From Cryobacterium sp. (GTDB taxonomy: Bacteria; Actinomycetota; Actinomycetes; Actinomycetales; Microbacteriaceae), in contig NZ_JAJAYI010000073.1 in the NCBI RefSeq assembly GCF_026786305.1, positions 17,919-81,918 on the forward strand: a stretch of DNA of 64,000 nucleotides, read 5' to 3'. A program made the translations under genes and the position numbers. Below the pieces are notes generated by a model. The model was not told the DNA's origin and ran no database searches. It saw only the letters and a program-made list of their open reading frames with translations. Of the stretch, positions 47,773 through 57,702 are shown one piece after another. How positions within the stretch are numbered: the first letter of the stretch is position 1; each line of letters opens with the position of its first letter.

Positions 47773-48503
47773 CCGCTCCACGGGTGGTGCTGTTTGATCT
47801 CGACGACACCCTGTTTGCGCACCGGGCCGCGGCCGCCGCGGGCATTCTGCTGCACCTCGACCGGGTCGGCGGCGCATTCGCGACCGGCGACCCGGTAGCC
47901 GCGCCCGCGCTCTGGGATGCGCTCGAGGAGGAGCATTACCACTCCTACCTCGCCGGCGTCCTGGACTTTGCCGGCCAGCGCCGCGCTCGCGCCCAGGATT
48001 TCGCGGCGTCGTATGACATGACGCTGACCGACGCCGAGGCGGATTCCTGGTTCGACGTGTACTTCGAGAGCTACCGGACCAGTTGGCGGCTGCACGACGA
48101 TGCGCTCCCGTGCTTCGATGCGCTGGCCGAGCTGATTCCCGGGGTGCGCTTTGGCCTCATCACGAACGGCGACCCGGTGTTTCAGGGCGAGAAGATGCGA
48201 CGTGTCGGCCTGACGGACCGGTTCGAACATGTCATCACGTCGGGCGCGCTCGGTGTTGCCAAGCCCGACGCGCGCATCTTCCGGCACGCCTGCGCGCTGT
48301 TCGACGTGCCCGTGGAGACAGCGGTTTACGTCGGAGATCGACTCCGCACGGATGCCCTGGGCGCTGCCGCTGCGGGGCTGATGGGGGTCTGGCTCAACCG
48401 AGCCGCGGCATCGCCTGCACAAGTTGACGAAATCGAAGCCACCCAACGAGGAATTCTCCGTATCGAATCCTTAAAAGCACTTCCCCCTCTGCTGACAAAG
48501 TAA
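47769..48503 (+). CDS. HAD family hydrolase
   Basis: A 244-residue haloacid-dehalogenase-type phosphatase. Motif I is FDLDDTLF, motif II is LITNG, motif III is the Lys in AKPDARIF, and motif IV is VGDRLRTDA. A helical cap domain lies between motifs I and II. The GTG at 47769 overlaps the stop of the GNAT gene (GTGA); the open frame to 47286 is a shadow. The best general guess is a small-metabolite phosphatase (YjjG-like). Last gene of the coupled unit. Confidence 0.9.
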   Translation: MTAPRVVLFDLDDTLFAHRAAAAAGILLHLDRVGGAFATGDPVAAPALWDALEEEHYHSYLAGVLDFAGQRRARAQDFAASYDMTLTDAEADSWFDVYFESYRTSWRLHDDALPCFDALAELIPGVRFGLITNGDPVFQGEKMRRVGLTDRFEHVITSGALGVAKPDARIFRHACALFDVPVETAVYVGDRLRTDALGAAAAGLMGVWLNRAAASPAQVDEIEATQRGILRIESLKALPPLLTK

Positions 48504-48506
48504 CGT

Positions 48507-48561
48507 GCGAGCACAAGAAGTGCCGGTATGGACCTGCCATACGGGCACTTCTTGTACTCGC
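48507..48561. terminator. Long bidirectional hairpin between HAD gene and glpK
   Basis: Arms of 25 bases (48507-48531 and 48537-48561) pair with two mismatches around ACCTG. The structure begins 4 bp after the HAD stop and ends 18 bp before the glpK stop, so it is placed to end both convergent transcripts. It has no long T-run on either side. Confidence 0.88.
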
Positions 48562-48579
48562 GCGCTTTGCGGGCGAGGG

Positions 48580-50094
48580 TTAGAGAACGTCGTCGTCTAC
48601 CCAGTCGAGGGTCTTTGTGACGGCCTTCTTCCAGTTGCGCAGCAGACGTGCCGCGTCCTCCGGGTCCATGGCGGGCTCCCAGCGGGAGTCTTCCTGCCAG
48701 TTCGAGCGCAGGTCGTCCAGACCGCTCCAGAAGCCCACGGCGAGGCCGGCCGCGTATGCGGCACCCAACGCGGTGGTCTCGGCGACGACCGGACGCACGA
48801 CGGGCACGCCGATGATATCGGCCTGGAATTGCATGAGCAGATCGTTCACGGTGGCACCGCCGTCGACCTTCAGCTCGGTCAATGGCACTCCGGAGTCAGC
48901 GTTGACCGCGTCGAGCACCTCGCGGGTCTGATAGGCGATGGCCTCGAGCGCCGCTCGGGCAATGTGGCCCTTGTTCACGTAGCGGGTGAGGCCGACGAGC
49001 GCGCCGCGGGCGTCTGACCGCCAGTACGGTGCGAACAGCCCGGAGAACGCCGGCACGAAGTACGCCCCGCCGTTGTCCTTGACCGTCTTGGCCAGGTCTT
49101 CGATCTCGGAGGCGTTATTGATGATGCCGAGCTGGTCACGCATCCACTGTACGAGCGAGCCGGTAACAGCGATCGAGCCCTCGAGCGCGTAATGCACGGG
49201 TGCATCGCCGAGCTTGTAACCCACCGTGGTGAGCAAGCCGTTCTTTGAGTGGATGATCTCGGTTCCGGTGTTGAAGATCAGAAAGTTTCCGGTGCCGTAG
49301 GTGTTCTTCGCTTCACCCTGGCCGAACGCGGCCTGGCCGAACGTCGCCGCCTGCTGGTCACCGAGGATGCCGGCGATCGGTACCTCGCGCAGCAGGCTGT
49401 GCCCGCTTGCGGTGCCGTAGACCTCAGAGGACGACTTGATCTCGGGCAGCATCGATTTGGGCACGTCGAAGATGGCGAGGATCTCGTCGTCCCACTGCAG
49501 GGTTTTGAGGTCCATGAACATGGTGCGGCTCGCGTTGGTGACGTCGGTCGCGTGTACGCCTCCCTCGGTGCCACCGGTCAGGTTCCACAGAACCCACGAG
49601 TCGGTGGTGCCGAACAACAGGTCGCCGGCATCCGCTTTCTCGCGTGCTCCCTCGACGTTTTCAAGGATCCAGACAATCTTGGTGCCGGAGAAGTAGGTGG
49701 CCAGGGGAAGGCCGACCTTGGCTTTGAACCGTTCGACGCCGCCGTCAGCGGCGAGACGGTCGACGATGTCCTGGGTGCGGGTGTCCTGCCAGACGATGGC
49801 GTTGTAAACGGGTACGCCGGTGTTTTTATCCCAGACGACAGCGGTTTCACGCTGGTTGGTGATGCCGACGGCTTCGATGTCGTGGCGGGTGATGTTCGCC
49901 TTCGACAGTGCCTGGCCGATGGCCTCACGGGTGTTGTCCCAGATTTCTTTCGGGTCATGCTCGACCCAGCCGGCCTGCGGCAGAATCTGTTCGTGCTCAA
50001 GCTGACCGATCGAAATGATCGACCCGGCCTTGTCGAAGATGATCGCGCGGGAGCTCGTGGTTCCCTGGTCGATGGCGAGAACGTACTTGGCCAT
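48580..50094 (-). CDS. glpK: Glycerol kinase
   Basis: A 504-residue FGGY kinase, full length. The N-terminal [15 protein letters not shown] is the phosphate-binding loop; [28 protein letters not shown] and [13 protein letters not shown] are the other family blocks. It phosphorylates glycerol to glycerol-3-phosphate. It is the last gene of the minus-strand glycerol unit (glpD, glpF, glpK). Confidence 0.97.
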   Translation of the reverse strand: MAKYVLAIDQGTTSSRAIIFDKAGSIISIGQLEHEQILPQAGWVEHDPKEIWDNTREAIGQALSKANITRHDIEAVGITNQRETAVVWDKNTGVPVYNAIVWQDTRTQDIVDRLAADGGVERFKAKVGLPLATYFSGTKIVWILENVEGAREKADAGDLLFGTTDSWVLWNLTGGTEGGVHATDVTNASRTMFMDLKTLQWDDEILAIFDVPKSMLPEIKSSSEVYGTASGHSLLREVPIAGILGDQQAATFGQAAFGQGEAKNTYGTGNFLIFNTGTEIIHSKNGLLTTVGYKLGDAPVHYALEGSIAVTGSLVQWMRDQLGIINNASEIEDLAKTVKDNGGAYFVPAFSGLFAPYWRSDARGALVGLTRYVNKGHIARAALEAIAYQTREVLDAVNADSGVPLTELKVDGGATVNDLLMQFQADIIGVPVVRPVVAETTALGAAYAAGLAVGFWSGLDDLRSNWQEDSRWEPAMDPEDAARLLRNWKKAVTKTLDWVDDDVL

Positions 50095-50163
50095 GTGTAA
50101 CTCCTTTGTTGTTCCAGGTGAGAATTCAGATATCAGCGGATGCTGCAGAATACGTCGGCGACC

Positions 50164-50922
50164 TTAGCCCAGGATGGGCAGCAGTAGACCCGACGAGGCA
50201 CCGGCGAGCACGCCGCCGATGATCGGGCCAACGACCGGCACCCACGAGTAGGACCAGTCGCTCGAACCCTTGCCCTTGATCGGGAGCAGGAAGTGCGCGA
50301 TACGCGGTCCGAGGTCACGGGCCGGGTTGATGGCGTAACCGGTCGGCCCGCCGAGGGAGGCGCCGATCGCGATCACGAGCAGGGCCACCGGCAGGGCACC
50401 GAGCGCGGCGAGCCCGCCACCGTCACCATTACGGCCGAAGCTGATGACGACGAAGACGAGTACGAAGGTGCCGATGATCTCGGTTACGAGGTTCCAGCCG
50501 TAAGACCGGATAGCCGGGCCGGTGGAGAACACACCGAGTTTGTTGGCCGCGTCGGGCTCCTGGTCGAAGTGCTGCTTGTAGGCCAGCCACACAACGACGG
50601 CACCAAGAATTGCACCGAGCATCTGACCGGCGATGTAGGTGAGGATCGAGATCAGATTGACCGGCACGCCAGACCCGAATTCGGTAACGCCACTGGCGAC
50701 GAGGCCGAGGGTGACCGCAGGGTTGAGGTGAGCGCCCGAGTTGTAGGCGGCGATCACACCGGCATACACCGCAAGGCCCCAACCGATCGTGACCATGAGA
50801 AAGCCGCCGCCCAAGCCCTTGTTCTTGGCGAGTGCGACGTTGGCGACCACGCCGCAACCGAGGAGCAAGAGGATGGCCGTTCCCACGACCTCTGACATAA
50901 AGACGACACCGAGATTGTCCAC
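50164..50922 (-). CDS. glpF: Glycerol facilitator (aquaglyceroporin)
   Basis: A 252-residue MIP-family channel with six helices. Both NPA half-helices are present: HLNPAVTLG and AINPARDLGPR. The Asp after the second NPA is characteristic of glycerol facilitators rather than water-only aquaporins. It lets glycerol diffuse in, where GlpK traps it. A 69-bp spacer, carrying one GCATCCGCT motif in reverse, separates it from glpK. Confidence 0.95.
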   Translation of the reverse strand: MDNLGVVFMSEVVGTAILLLLGCGVVANVALAKNKGLGGGFLMVTIGWGLAVYAGVIAAYNSGAHLNPAVTLGLVASGVTEFGSGVPVNLISILTYIAGQMLGAILGAVVVWLAYKQHFDQEPDAANKLGVFSTGPAIRSYGWNLVTEIIGTFVLVFVVISFGRNGDGGGLAALGALPVALLVIAIGASLGGPTGYAINPARDLGPRIAHFLLPIKGKGSSDWSYSWVPVVGPIIGGVLAGASSGLLLPILG

Positions 50923-51037
50923 ATTGACCTTTCTGATGGGGTACTGCTATCCACCGACTGACCTAGTTGTCACGTGCGGCGGTCGTGCATCACGTCTAAA
51001 ACGTATCGGCGCCCGGGTCGGCTCCGGACGGTTTTCA

Positions 51038-51053
51038 CTGCACGTTTGTGCAG
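51038..51053. promoter_or_regulatory. Candidate operator palindrome upstream of glpF
   Basis: CTGCACGTTTGTGCAG is a perfect 6+6 palindrome with a four-base centre, 115 bp upstream of the glpF ATG in the 184-bp glpD-glpF spacer. It could be a binding site for the SorC-type regulator encoded nearby or for a global regulator. The rest of this spacer shows nothing recognisable. Confidence 0.45.
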
Positions 51054-51106
51054 ATTACCGGCGATCGCTGGCCCGGGCGCAGCGCCTGCGCGACGAGAGG
51101 GGCGGC

Positions 51107-52837
51107 CTAACTGACGGGTGCCAGGTCGACCCCGTGGACGTCGATCAGGAGGCCGCGAGCCAGCTCAATCTCCTCAGCCCGGCGCCCGGCGTCCCAGCCA
51201 AGAACGGGGGCGACGACGAGCGCGAGTTCCTCGATCAGCGGGGTGGTCACGGCGCCGACGAAGGCCATACTGGTGCGGCGCAGGAGCACGTCCATCAAGC
51301 GCACAACGCTCTCCGTCGAGGCCAGAAATTCGATCTCGCGGCGGGTGTAGGCGGGGTTGTGCTGGAGGGGGGCATCTGCTGAACCGGTCGGATCGGTCAG
51401 AAACTTAATGACCTCGCTCGCCCTAGTACCGTAGCGGGAGAGCAGGGCTGCGGCGCGATCGGTGCCGACCTCATCGCCGTGCGCGGTGACCCAGACGAGG
51501 TGGGCGGCCTCCGTGGCGGGAAAGTCGCGCCCACCGCCGATGGCGCGGCCCTCGGTGGAGACGGTGCGTGGCAGGCCGAGCAATTTCATAATGTCGGTGC
51601 TCAGGTTTTCGGCGAGGGCGCGGAAGGTGGTCCACTTGCCACCGACCAGGCTGAGCAGGGTTCCGTCGGCGGCGCCCGTGCGGGGCAACGGACGCGACTC
51701 GATGCGGTAATCGCGGGAGACGAAACCGGGAGCTTCATCGTCGTGGCGCGGCAGCGGGCGCACGCCGGAAAAGCGGAACACGATGTGCGATCGGTTGACC
51801 GGGACGGTTGGGAAAACGTGCGCGACGAGATCAATGAAATAATCGATCTCGTCTTCGGTGCAGCGGACCGGTTGGGTCATGTCGTGCTCGAGGTCGGTGG
51901 TACCGACCAGAACGCGGCCCTTGAGCGGGTAAATCAGCACGATGCGGCCGTCTTCGTGCTCGAAGAAAATCTCGCCGCCACCGGTCGCCGCGAGCAGTTC
52001 CGGGTTATCGAGCACGACGTGGGAGCCCTTGGTGCCGCCCATGAACCGGCTCGGCTGGCCGAGAGCGTTATTGGTCAGGTCGGTCCACGGCCCGCTCGTG
52101 TTGACGACGACATCTGCTTGGAAGGTAAATTCTTCGCCGGTAATCGTGTTGCGGAGGAGTACGCCGTGCTCGTTCATGCCGGCGGCTTCGACGTAGTTCG
52201 CGGCGCGGGCGTGCGGGCCGGCGTCGAGGCCGTCATGCAGCACGTCCAGGGCGAGGCGCTCGGGGTCGTCCATGGCGGCGTCGTAATAGGTGGCCGTGTA
52301 CTTGAGGCCGGGGTTCAGCAAGGGCAAGGCTGCGAGCGCTTTCGTGCGGCCCTTGAACTCGTGGCGGGGCACCGTTCCACCGTCGCGGGAGAAAGAGTCG
52401 TAGATCATCATGCCGATTTTGATGAGCATGGCGCCGCGCTCAACGTGTTTGGCCCCCTGCTTATGGGTAAGAAACCGCAGCGGCGCGGCCATCACGCCGG
52501 AAAAAGTGGAAAAGATGGGAATGGTCGTCTTTAGCGGCTTGACGTAGTGCGGCGCGATCTTGAGCAGGCCGTTCCGCTCCGTCACCGATTCCTTGACCAG
52601 ACGAAACTCGCCGTTTTCTAGGTAGCGCACCCCGCCGTGGATCATGTGCGAGCTGGCCGACGAGGCACCGGAGACATAATCGTTCTTCTCGACGATGACC
52701 ACGTCGACGCCCTGCAGGGCGAGATCGCGGAAGGTGGCGATGCCGTTGATGCCGGCGCCAATGATGAGCACTTGGGCGCGGGGGCGTTCGGAGATCGCGG
52801 ACGAAGTCTGTGAGTTTAAGAACGACACTGTTGTCAC
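51107..52837 (-). CDS. glpD: Aerobic glycerol-3-phosphate dehydrogenase
   Basis: A 576-residue FAD enzyme that oxidizes glycerol-3-phosphate to DHAP and passes electrons to quinone. The FAD motif VLIIGAGINGIATFRDLALQG is near the N-terminus; SSHMIHGGVRYLENGEF and VGTTDLEHD are family hallmarks, and GGKWTTFRALAEN is the C-terminal FAD/substrate block. It begins with GTG. It is divergent from the regulator gene and shares its 117-bp promoter region. Confidence 0.95.
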   Translation of the reverse strand: MTTVSFLNSQTSSAISERPRAQVLIIGAGINGIATFRDLALQGVDVVIVEKNDYVSGASSASSHMIHGGVRYLENGEFRLVKESVTERNGLLKIAPHYVKPLKTTIPIFSTFSGVMAAPLRFLTHKQGAKHVERGAMLIKIGMMIYDSFSRDGGTVPRHEFKGRTKALAALPLLNPGLKYTATYYDAAMDDPERLALDVLHDGLDAGPHARAANYVEAAGMNEHGVLLRNTITGEEFTFQADVVVNTSGPWTDLTNNALGQPSRFMGGTKGSHVVLDNPELLAATGGGEIFFEHEDGRIVLIYPLKGRVLVGTTDLEHDMTQPVRCTEDEIDYFIDLVAHVFPTVPVNRSHIVFRFSGVRPLPRHDDEAPGFVSRDYRIESRPLPRTGAADGTLLSLVGGKWTTFRALAENLSTDIMKLLGLPRTVSTEGRAIGGGRDFPATEAAHLVWVTAHGDEVGTDRAAALLSRYGTRASEVIKFLTDPTGSADAPLQHNPAYTRREIEFLASTESVVRLMDVLLRRTSMAFVGAVTTPLIEELALVVAPVLGWDAGRRAEEIELARGLLIDVHGVDLAPVS

Positions 52838-52884
52838 CTCTGTCTCGGGGCTTGCCCCGTTTCAATTTGCGCGGGGCACGCCAT

Positions 52885-52898
52885 ATGAATAGATTCAT
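52885..52898. promoter_or_regulatory. Candidate operator between glpD and its regulator
   Basis: ATGAAT-AG-ATTCAT is a perfect 6+6 palindrome in the divergent glpD/regulator spacer, about 48 bp from the glpD start and 57 bp from the regulator start. Placement is right for control of glpD and autoregulation. It does not match the palindrome near glpF, so at most one of the two is likely to be the regulator's site. Confidence 0.4.
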
Positions 52899-52954
52899 TC
52901 TGACAGTCCGACACAATTTCTCAACTGGATTGAACATACGTGCAAGGAGCCGTT

Positions 52955-53938
52955 GTGACCTTCGATACTGATCCCGTGCAGTCCGAGCGCAGCCGCGACG
53001 CCCTCACCGCGGCGCACCTGTATTACATGCAGGACCTCACGATGGATGCCATCGCCCACGAGCTGCACACCTCCCGTTCCTCGGTTTCCCGCCTGCTCAG
53101 CCACGCGCGCGCGACCGGTTTGGTCGACATTCAGATCAAGTCACCACTGGACGCTCCGAGTCACCTCGAGCAGCAGATCGGCGCTCGGTTTGAAATCACC
53201 GCGCACGTCGTGCCGGTTCCCGACAGTGCGAGCGACGTCGATCGGCTCGAGCGCGTGGCGCTCTCGGTTGCACGAATTCTCGGTCAATACTTCGACTCCA
53301 ACATGACCATGGGAATCGCTTGGGGTTCCACCATGAACGTAATCAGCCGGCACGTGACCCCGAAGCAAACGCACAACTCGCAGATCGTGCAGCTCAACGG
53401 TGCCGGAAACATGCGCACGACCGGTCTCGGTTACGCGAGTGAGATTCTCGGCCGCTTCGGTACGGCCTTCGGCGCGCACGTACAGCAGTTTCCGGTGCCC
53501 GCTTTCTTCGACGACCCCGCAACCAAGCAGGCGCTGTGGCGGGAGCGCAGCGTCAGCCGCCTGCTCGACAAGCAAGCCATCATGGACATCGCCCTGTTCG
53601 GCCTCGGGTCCCCCTTCTCCGGCGTGATCAGCCGCGTCTACGCCGGCGGCTACCTCGAGCAGGCGGAATTCGACGCCCTGGGCGCGGCCGGCGTGGTCGG
53701 CGACGTGGCAACCGTGTTCTATCGCGCCGACGGCTCCTCCGACGGCATCGCGCTGAACGAACGCTCTACCGGCCCGGACTTCACCGTTCTGCGCCGCACC
53801 CCCCGCCGCATCTGCGTCGTGGCCGGCCGCTCCAAGCTGGCCAGCCTGCGCGGTGCGCTCGCCGCAAAGCTCATCACTGACCTGTTCGTCGATGAGAGCA
53901 CCGCCCGCGCCCTGGTCGAAGCTTCCCCGGCCCCGTGA
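52955..53938 (+). CDS. SorC/DeoR-type sugar-binding transcriptional regulator
   Basis: A 327-residue regulator. An N-terminal helix-turn-helix (LYYMQDLTMDAIAHELHTSR, then SSVSRLLSHARATGLV) precedes a SorC-type effector domain with MTMGIAWGSTMNVI, DIALFGLG and the phosphosugar-binding GRSKLASLRGAL. The GTG at 52955 lies five bases after AAGGAG, and is preferred over the GTG at 52940. The effector is probably a phosphorylated three-carbon compound such as glycerol-3-phosphate, inferred from the neighbouring glp genes. Confidence 0.9.
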   Translation: MTFDTDPVQSERSRDALTAAHLYYMQDLTMDAIAHELHTSRSSVSRLLSHARATGLVDIQIKSPLDAPSHLEQQIGARFEITAHVVPVPDSASDVDRLERVALSVARILGQYFDSNMTMGIAWGSTMNVISRHVTPKQTHNSQIVQLNGAGNMRTTGLGYASEILGRFGTAFGAHVQQFPVPAFFDDPATKQALWRERSVSRLLDKQAIMDIALFGLGSPFSGVISRVYAGGYLEQAEFDALGAAGVVGDVATVFYRADGSSDGIALNERSTGPDFTVLRRTPRRICVVAGRSKLASLRGALAAKLITDLFVDESTARALVEASPAP

Positions 53939-54016
53939 CCACTCCGGCCATTTTCAGCGGGAATAGCACGACGCACAGGCTGTTGCACTATAAATAGAAG
54001 AAGAACTTGTAGTACA

Positions 54017-54155
54017 CGTGCTCCGGGGTCGGTGTAATTCCGAACCGGCGGTGAGAGTCCGCGACCCGTTAGCCCCTTGAGAATTTTTGAGGGGCCAAAC
54101 GGTTGAGCTGGTGAAACTCCAGCACCGACGGTTAGAGTCCGGACGAGAGGCGCAC
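54017..54155 (+). ncRNA. FMN riboswitch (RFN element)
   Basis: The element contains the canonical blocks in order: CTCCGGGGTCGGTG, then CCGAACCGGCGGT with AGTCCGCGAC, a variable hairpin (AGCCCCTTGAGAATTTTTG), then GGTTGAGCTGGTG and CCAGCACCGACGGTTAGAGT ending in CCGGACGAGAGG. It lies 92 bp upstream of ribD. FMN binding should reduce expression of the ribDEBAH operon, either by termination or by hiding the ribD ribosome binding site. I see only a weak terminator-like stem after it, which leans toward translational control. Confidence 0.97.
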
Positions 54156-54246
54156 GAGTCGATTGGTCCCTACGGTCAACCGACGGGATTTTGCGTGGAT
54201 GCGCACACCCATACCCCGGAGCTCGTCCGAGACGGATGAGAGCGGG

Positions 54247-55296
54247 ATGACCACGAACGCCGACCTCGACACGGGTGTGCAGGGCCCGGCTCTGCACAGC
54301 GCCATGCGCCGCGCTCTGGAACTCGCTGCCCGAGGCCCGGCTACCGGTGTGAATCCGCGAGTCGGCTGCGTCATCTTGAATACGGCGGGCGACAGCCTCG
54401 CCGAAGGCTGGCATCGAGGTGCCGGAACGGCGCACGCCGAGGTCGATGCCCTGTCGAAGCTCGACCCGGGCGCCGCCCGCGGCGGCACCGCCGTCGTCAC
54501 GCTCGAACCGTGCAACCATATCGGCCGGACCGGTCCGTGCGTTGTTGCCCTGATCGAGGCTGGCGTCACACGCGTCGTGTACTCCGTGACCGACCCCGGC
54601 GAGCACTCCTGCGGCGGGGCCGCGCGGCTGCGCGGCGCTGGTATCGAGGTGCAGGGCGGCGTGCTCGCCGATGAGGGCGAGGCATTTCTCGGCGACTGGC
54701 TCGTCGCCGCTCGCCTCAGCCGCCCGTTCGTGACGCTCAAGTCGGCATCGAGTCTCGACGGCCGCGCGGCCGCGGCCGACGGCTCCAGCCGCTGGATCAC
54801 CGGCGCCGCAGCCCGCCTCGACGTGCATCGGCGTCGCGCCGCCTGCGACACGATCCTGGTCGGTACCGGCACCGTGCTCACCGACGACCCGGCGCTGACC
54901 GCACGCCGTGCCGATGGCGGGCTGCTCACCCGGCAGCCCGTGCCCGTGGTGGTCGGCCGACGTGAGTTGCCGGCATCCGCTGCCCTGTTCGCGCACCCGC
55001 AGAAGCCACTGTTTTTCGACGGTCTCGATCTGCCCGGCCTGCTGGCAGACCTGCACGGCCGGGGCCTGCGCAGCGTCTTCATCGAGGGCGGACCGACCGT
55101 GGCGAGCGCCTTTGTCGCCGCCGGGCTGGTCGACGAATACCTCATCTACCTCGCGCCGACGTTGATCGGTGGGCCCCGAGTGGCCCTTGAGGACATCGGC
55201 GTGACCGCAATCGGCGAGCAGCGCCGTCTCTCTTTTCAATCCCTCGACCGGCTCGGCGACGATGTGCTCATCGTCGCCCGGCCTCTCACAATCTAA
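54247..55296 (+). CDS. ribD: Bifunctional riboflavin deaminase/reductase
   Basis: A protein of about 349 residues. The N-terminal deaminase domain has the zinc site HAEVDAL and EPCNHIGRTGPC; the C-terminal reductase domain has SLDGRAAAADGSSRWITG and FIEGGPTVASAF. It performs the second and third steps from GTP (deamination and side-chain reduction of the pyrimidine). The frame is open to 54163, but the ATG at 54247, shortly after GAGCGGG, begins the family-like part. First gene of the operon. Confidence 0.95.
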   Translation: MTTNADLDTGVQGPALHSAMRRALELAARGPATGVNPRVGCVILNTAGDSLAEGWHRGAGTAHAEVDALSKLDPGAARGGTAVVTLEPCNHIGRTGPCVVALIEAGVTRVVYSVTDPGEHSCGGAARLRGAGIEVQGGVLADEGEAFLGDWLVAARLSRPFVTLKSASSLDGRAAAADGSSRWITGAAARLDVHRRRAACDTILVGTGTVLTDDPALTARRADGGLLTRQPVPVVVGRRELPASAALFAHPQKPLFFDGLDLPGLLADLHGRGLRSVFIEGGPTVASAFVAAGLVDEYLIYLAPTLIGGPRVALEDIGVTAIGEQRRLSFQSLDRLGDDVLIVARPLTI

Positions 55297-55304
55297 GGAA
55301 CCCT

Positions 55305-55964
55305 ATGTTCACCGGAATCATCGAGGAGCTCGGCCAGATCGAGCGCATCGATCTGACAGCGGATGCCGCCCGCCTCACCATCCGCGGCCCGCTCGTGGTC
55401 CTGGGCACCGGCCACGGCGACTCCATCGCCGTGGCCGGTGTCTGCCTCACCGTGGTGGAGCGCACCCCCGATACCTTCACCGCCGACGTCATGGCGCAGA
55501 CCCTGCTCATGTCCACGCTGTCTGACGCCCGCGTCGGCTCCCCGGTCAACCTCGAGCGCGCCGCGCTTGTCGGCGGACGCCTCGGCGGCCACATCGTGCA
55601 GGGCCACATCGACGGCACGAGCACCGTGCTCGCGGTCATCCCCGGCGAGGCCTGGCGGGTGCTGCGGTTCAGCCTGAGCGCCGAACTCGCGCCGCTCGTC
55701 GTCGGTAAGGGCTCGATCGCCATCGACGGCGTCTCCCTCACCGTGAGCAATATCAGCCCGGCCACCGACGCGAGCCAGTGGTTCGAGGTGTCGCTCATTC
55801 CCGAGACACTCGCCGCCACCACCCTCGGCGAGCGCAAGGTCGGCGAACGGGTCAACATCGAGACCGATATTCTGGCCCGCCACGTCGAGCGCATGCTGGC
55901 CGTCGCCGCCGCCGCGGCAACCCCCGATTCCCAGCACGCAACCGTATCAAGGAGCGCATCATGA
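55305..55964 (+). CDS. ribE: Riboflavin synthase alpha subunit
   Basis: A 219-residue trimeric riboflavin synthase that dismutates two lumazines into riboflavin. It starts with the invariant MFTGIIEELG. The two lumazine-binding repeats each have a typical block: DSIAVAGVCLTV with GHIVQGHIDG, and GSIAIDGVSLTV with later ERVNIETDILARHVER. Its stop overlaps ribBA (ATGA). Confidence 0.97.
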   Translation: MFTGIIEELGQIERIDLTADAARLTIRGPLVVLGTGHGDSIAVAGVCLTVVERTPDTFTADVMAQTLLMSTLSDARVGSPVNLERAALVGGRLGGHIVQGHIDGTSTVLAVIPGEAWRVLRFSLSAELAPLVVGKGSIAIDGVSLTVSNISPATDASQWFEVSLIPETLAATTLGERKVGERVNIETDILARHVERMLAVAAAAATPDSQHATVSRSAS

Positions 55965-57220
55965 GCCTCGCCGATATTCCCTCCGCTCTGGACGCCCTCC
56001 GCCTCGGCCGACCGGTCATTGTCGCCGACGACGAGGGCCGCGAAAACGAGGGCGACGTCATCATCTCTGCCCAGCTCGCCACTGCGGAGTGGATCGCCTG
56101 GACCGTGCGCTTCTCCTCCGGTTTCATCTGCGCGCCGATGACCAACGAGATCGCCGACCAGCTCGACCTGCCCGTGATGGTCGCGAACAATGAAGACCCC
56201 CTCGGCACCAACTACACGGTGAGCGTCGACGCCGCCGACCGCCTGTCGACCGGCATCAGCGCCGCCGATCGCGCCCACACCCTGCGGGTGCTCGCCGACC
56301 CTGCATCGGCACCGGCGAGCCTGCACCGTCCCGGCCACATTCTGCCGCTGCGCGCCCGCGACGGCGGCGTGCGAGAGCGCGGCGGCCACACTGAAGCCGG
56401 CGTGGACCTGATGAAACTGGCCGGCCTGGTTCCGGTCGCCGCGATCGCCGAGATCGTCGCCGAGGATGGCGAGATGATGCGCCTACCCGGCCTGCTCGAA
56501 CTCGGCGCGCGCGAGGGCTTGCTCGTCATCACGATCAAAGACCTGATCAGCTACCTCGACGAGGTTCACCCCGACGAAGATCTGCCGACTATCGCCCCAG
56601 TCGTCGAGGCGCCGCGGGTCGACTTCGAGGTGGAAACCACGGTGCCCACCCGGCACGGCGCCTTCCGCGTGCGCGCCTATCGGGACCGCTCTACCGGTGC
56701 CGACCACGTGGCATTCGTGGCGGGAACCCCGGTCGACGGCGCCATCGTGCGGGTGCACTCCGAGTGCCTCACCGGCGAAGCCTTCGGCTCGCTCAAATGC
56801 GAGTGCGGACCGCAGCTCGACGCCTCGCTCGACATCATCCAAGAGGAGGGCGGTGTGGTTGTCTACCTGCGCGGCCAGGAGGGGCGCGGAATCGGCCTGG
56901 TCAACAAGCTGCGTGCCTACGCGCTGCAGGAGGATGGCCTTGACACCCTTGACGCGAACATCGCGCTCGGGCTGCCGATCGACAGCCGCGATTACGGCGC
57001 GGCCACCAGCATCCTGCACGATCTGGGGTTGAATTCGGTGCGGCTGCTCACCAACAACCCGGAGAAGGTGCGTCAGCTCGAGTTGCACGGCGTAGCCGTG
57101 ACCGAGCGGGTGCCGCTCGTTGTCGGAATCGGCGAATTCAACGAGGAGTACCTCGCCACCAAGCGTGACCGCATGGGTCACCACATCACGAACACCGAAA
57201 TCATGAACGGAATCGCCTAA
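55961..57220 (+). CDS. ribBA: Bifunctional DHBP synthase / GTP cyclohydrolase II
   Basis: A 419-residue fusion. The N-terminal DHBP synthase has [22 protein letters not shown] and [10 protein letters not shown] and makes the four-carbon unit from ribulose-5-phosphate. The C-terminal GTP cyclohydrolase II has the zinc cysteines in [17 protein letters not shown], plus [16 protein letters not shown] and LLTNNPEK. Both active sites appear complete. The ATG at 55961 has AAGGAGCG upstream; the longer open frame from 55778 is a shadow of ribE. Confidence 0.96.
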   Translation: MSLADIPSALDALRLGRPVIVADDEGRENEGDVIISAQLATAEWIAWTVRFSSGFICAPMTNEIADQLDLPVMVANNEDPLGTNYTVSVDAADRLSTGISAADRAHTLRVLADPASAPASLHRPGHILPLRARDGGVRERGGHTEAGVDLMKLAGLVPVAAIAEIVAEDGEMMRLPGLLELGAREGLLVITIKDLISYLDEVHPDEDLPTIAPVVEAPRVDFEVETTVPTRHGAFRVRAYRDRSTGADHVAFVAGTPVDGAIVRVHSECLTGEAFGSLKCECGPQLDASLDIIQEEGGVVVYLRGQEGRGIGLVNKLRAYALQEDGLDTLDANIALGLPIDSRDYGAATSILHDLGLNSVRLLTNNPEKVRQLELHGVAVTERVPLVVGIGEFNEEYLATKRDRMGHHITNTEIMNGIA

Positions 57221-57696
57221 TGGCCGGAACAGGTCCCGCAATCAGTGTTGACGGGCGCGGTTTGCGCGTCGTCATTGTGGCCGGGCAGTGGCACGACGCG
57301 ATCACCGACGGTCTCATCGCCGGCGCCACCCGGGTGCTCGAAGCGAGCAACGCCGAGTTCTCGCTCGTGCGGGTGCCGGGCAGTTTCGAACTCCCCGTCG
57401 TCTGCAAGGCCGCTCTCGAAAACGAGGCCGACGCGGTCGTCGCCCTCGGCGTGATCATTCGCGGCGGCACCCCCCACTTCGATTTCGTGTCGAATGCGGC
57501 AACGGATGGCCTCACCCGCGTCGCGCTCGACACCGGCAAGCCCGTGGGCTTCGGCGTACTGACTCTCGACGACGAGCAGCAGGGCCTCGACCGGGCCGGC
57601 CTGCCCGGTTCGACAGAGGACAAAGGCGCGGAAGCGGCCTCCGCCGCCCTGGCCACCGCGTTGCTACTGCGGCAGCTGCGCGAGCACATCGTGTAA
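57220..57696 (+). CDS. ribH: 6,7-dimethyl-8-ribityllumazine synthase
   Basis: A 158-residue lumazine synthase, the penultimate riboflavin enzyme. [17 protein letters not shown] and the phosphate/substrate loop [14 protein letters not shown] are conserved, and [22 protein letters not shown] is the usual C-terminal block. The ATG overlaps the ribBA stop (TAATG). Last gene of the riboflavin operon. Confidence 0.97.
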   Translation: MAGTGPAISVDGRGLRVVIVAGQWHDAITDGLIAGATRVLEASNAEFSLVRVPGSFELPVVCKAALENEADAVVALGVIIRGGTPHFDFVSNAATDGLTRVALDTGKPVGFGVLTLDDEQQGLDRAGLPGSTEDKGAEAASAALATALLLRQLREHIV

Positions 57697-57702
57697 TTTT
57701 AG

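Noticed and set aside
54167-54192. Terminator after the FMN riboswitch
   Set aside because: The stem has mismatches and only four T residues follow, too weak to list as a terminator.
53719-55239. Open frame of 506 codons on the minus strand across ribD and the riboswitch
   Set aside because: It is antisense to well-recognised genes and a structured RNA; long antisense frames are common at this GC content.
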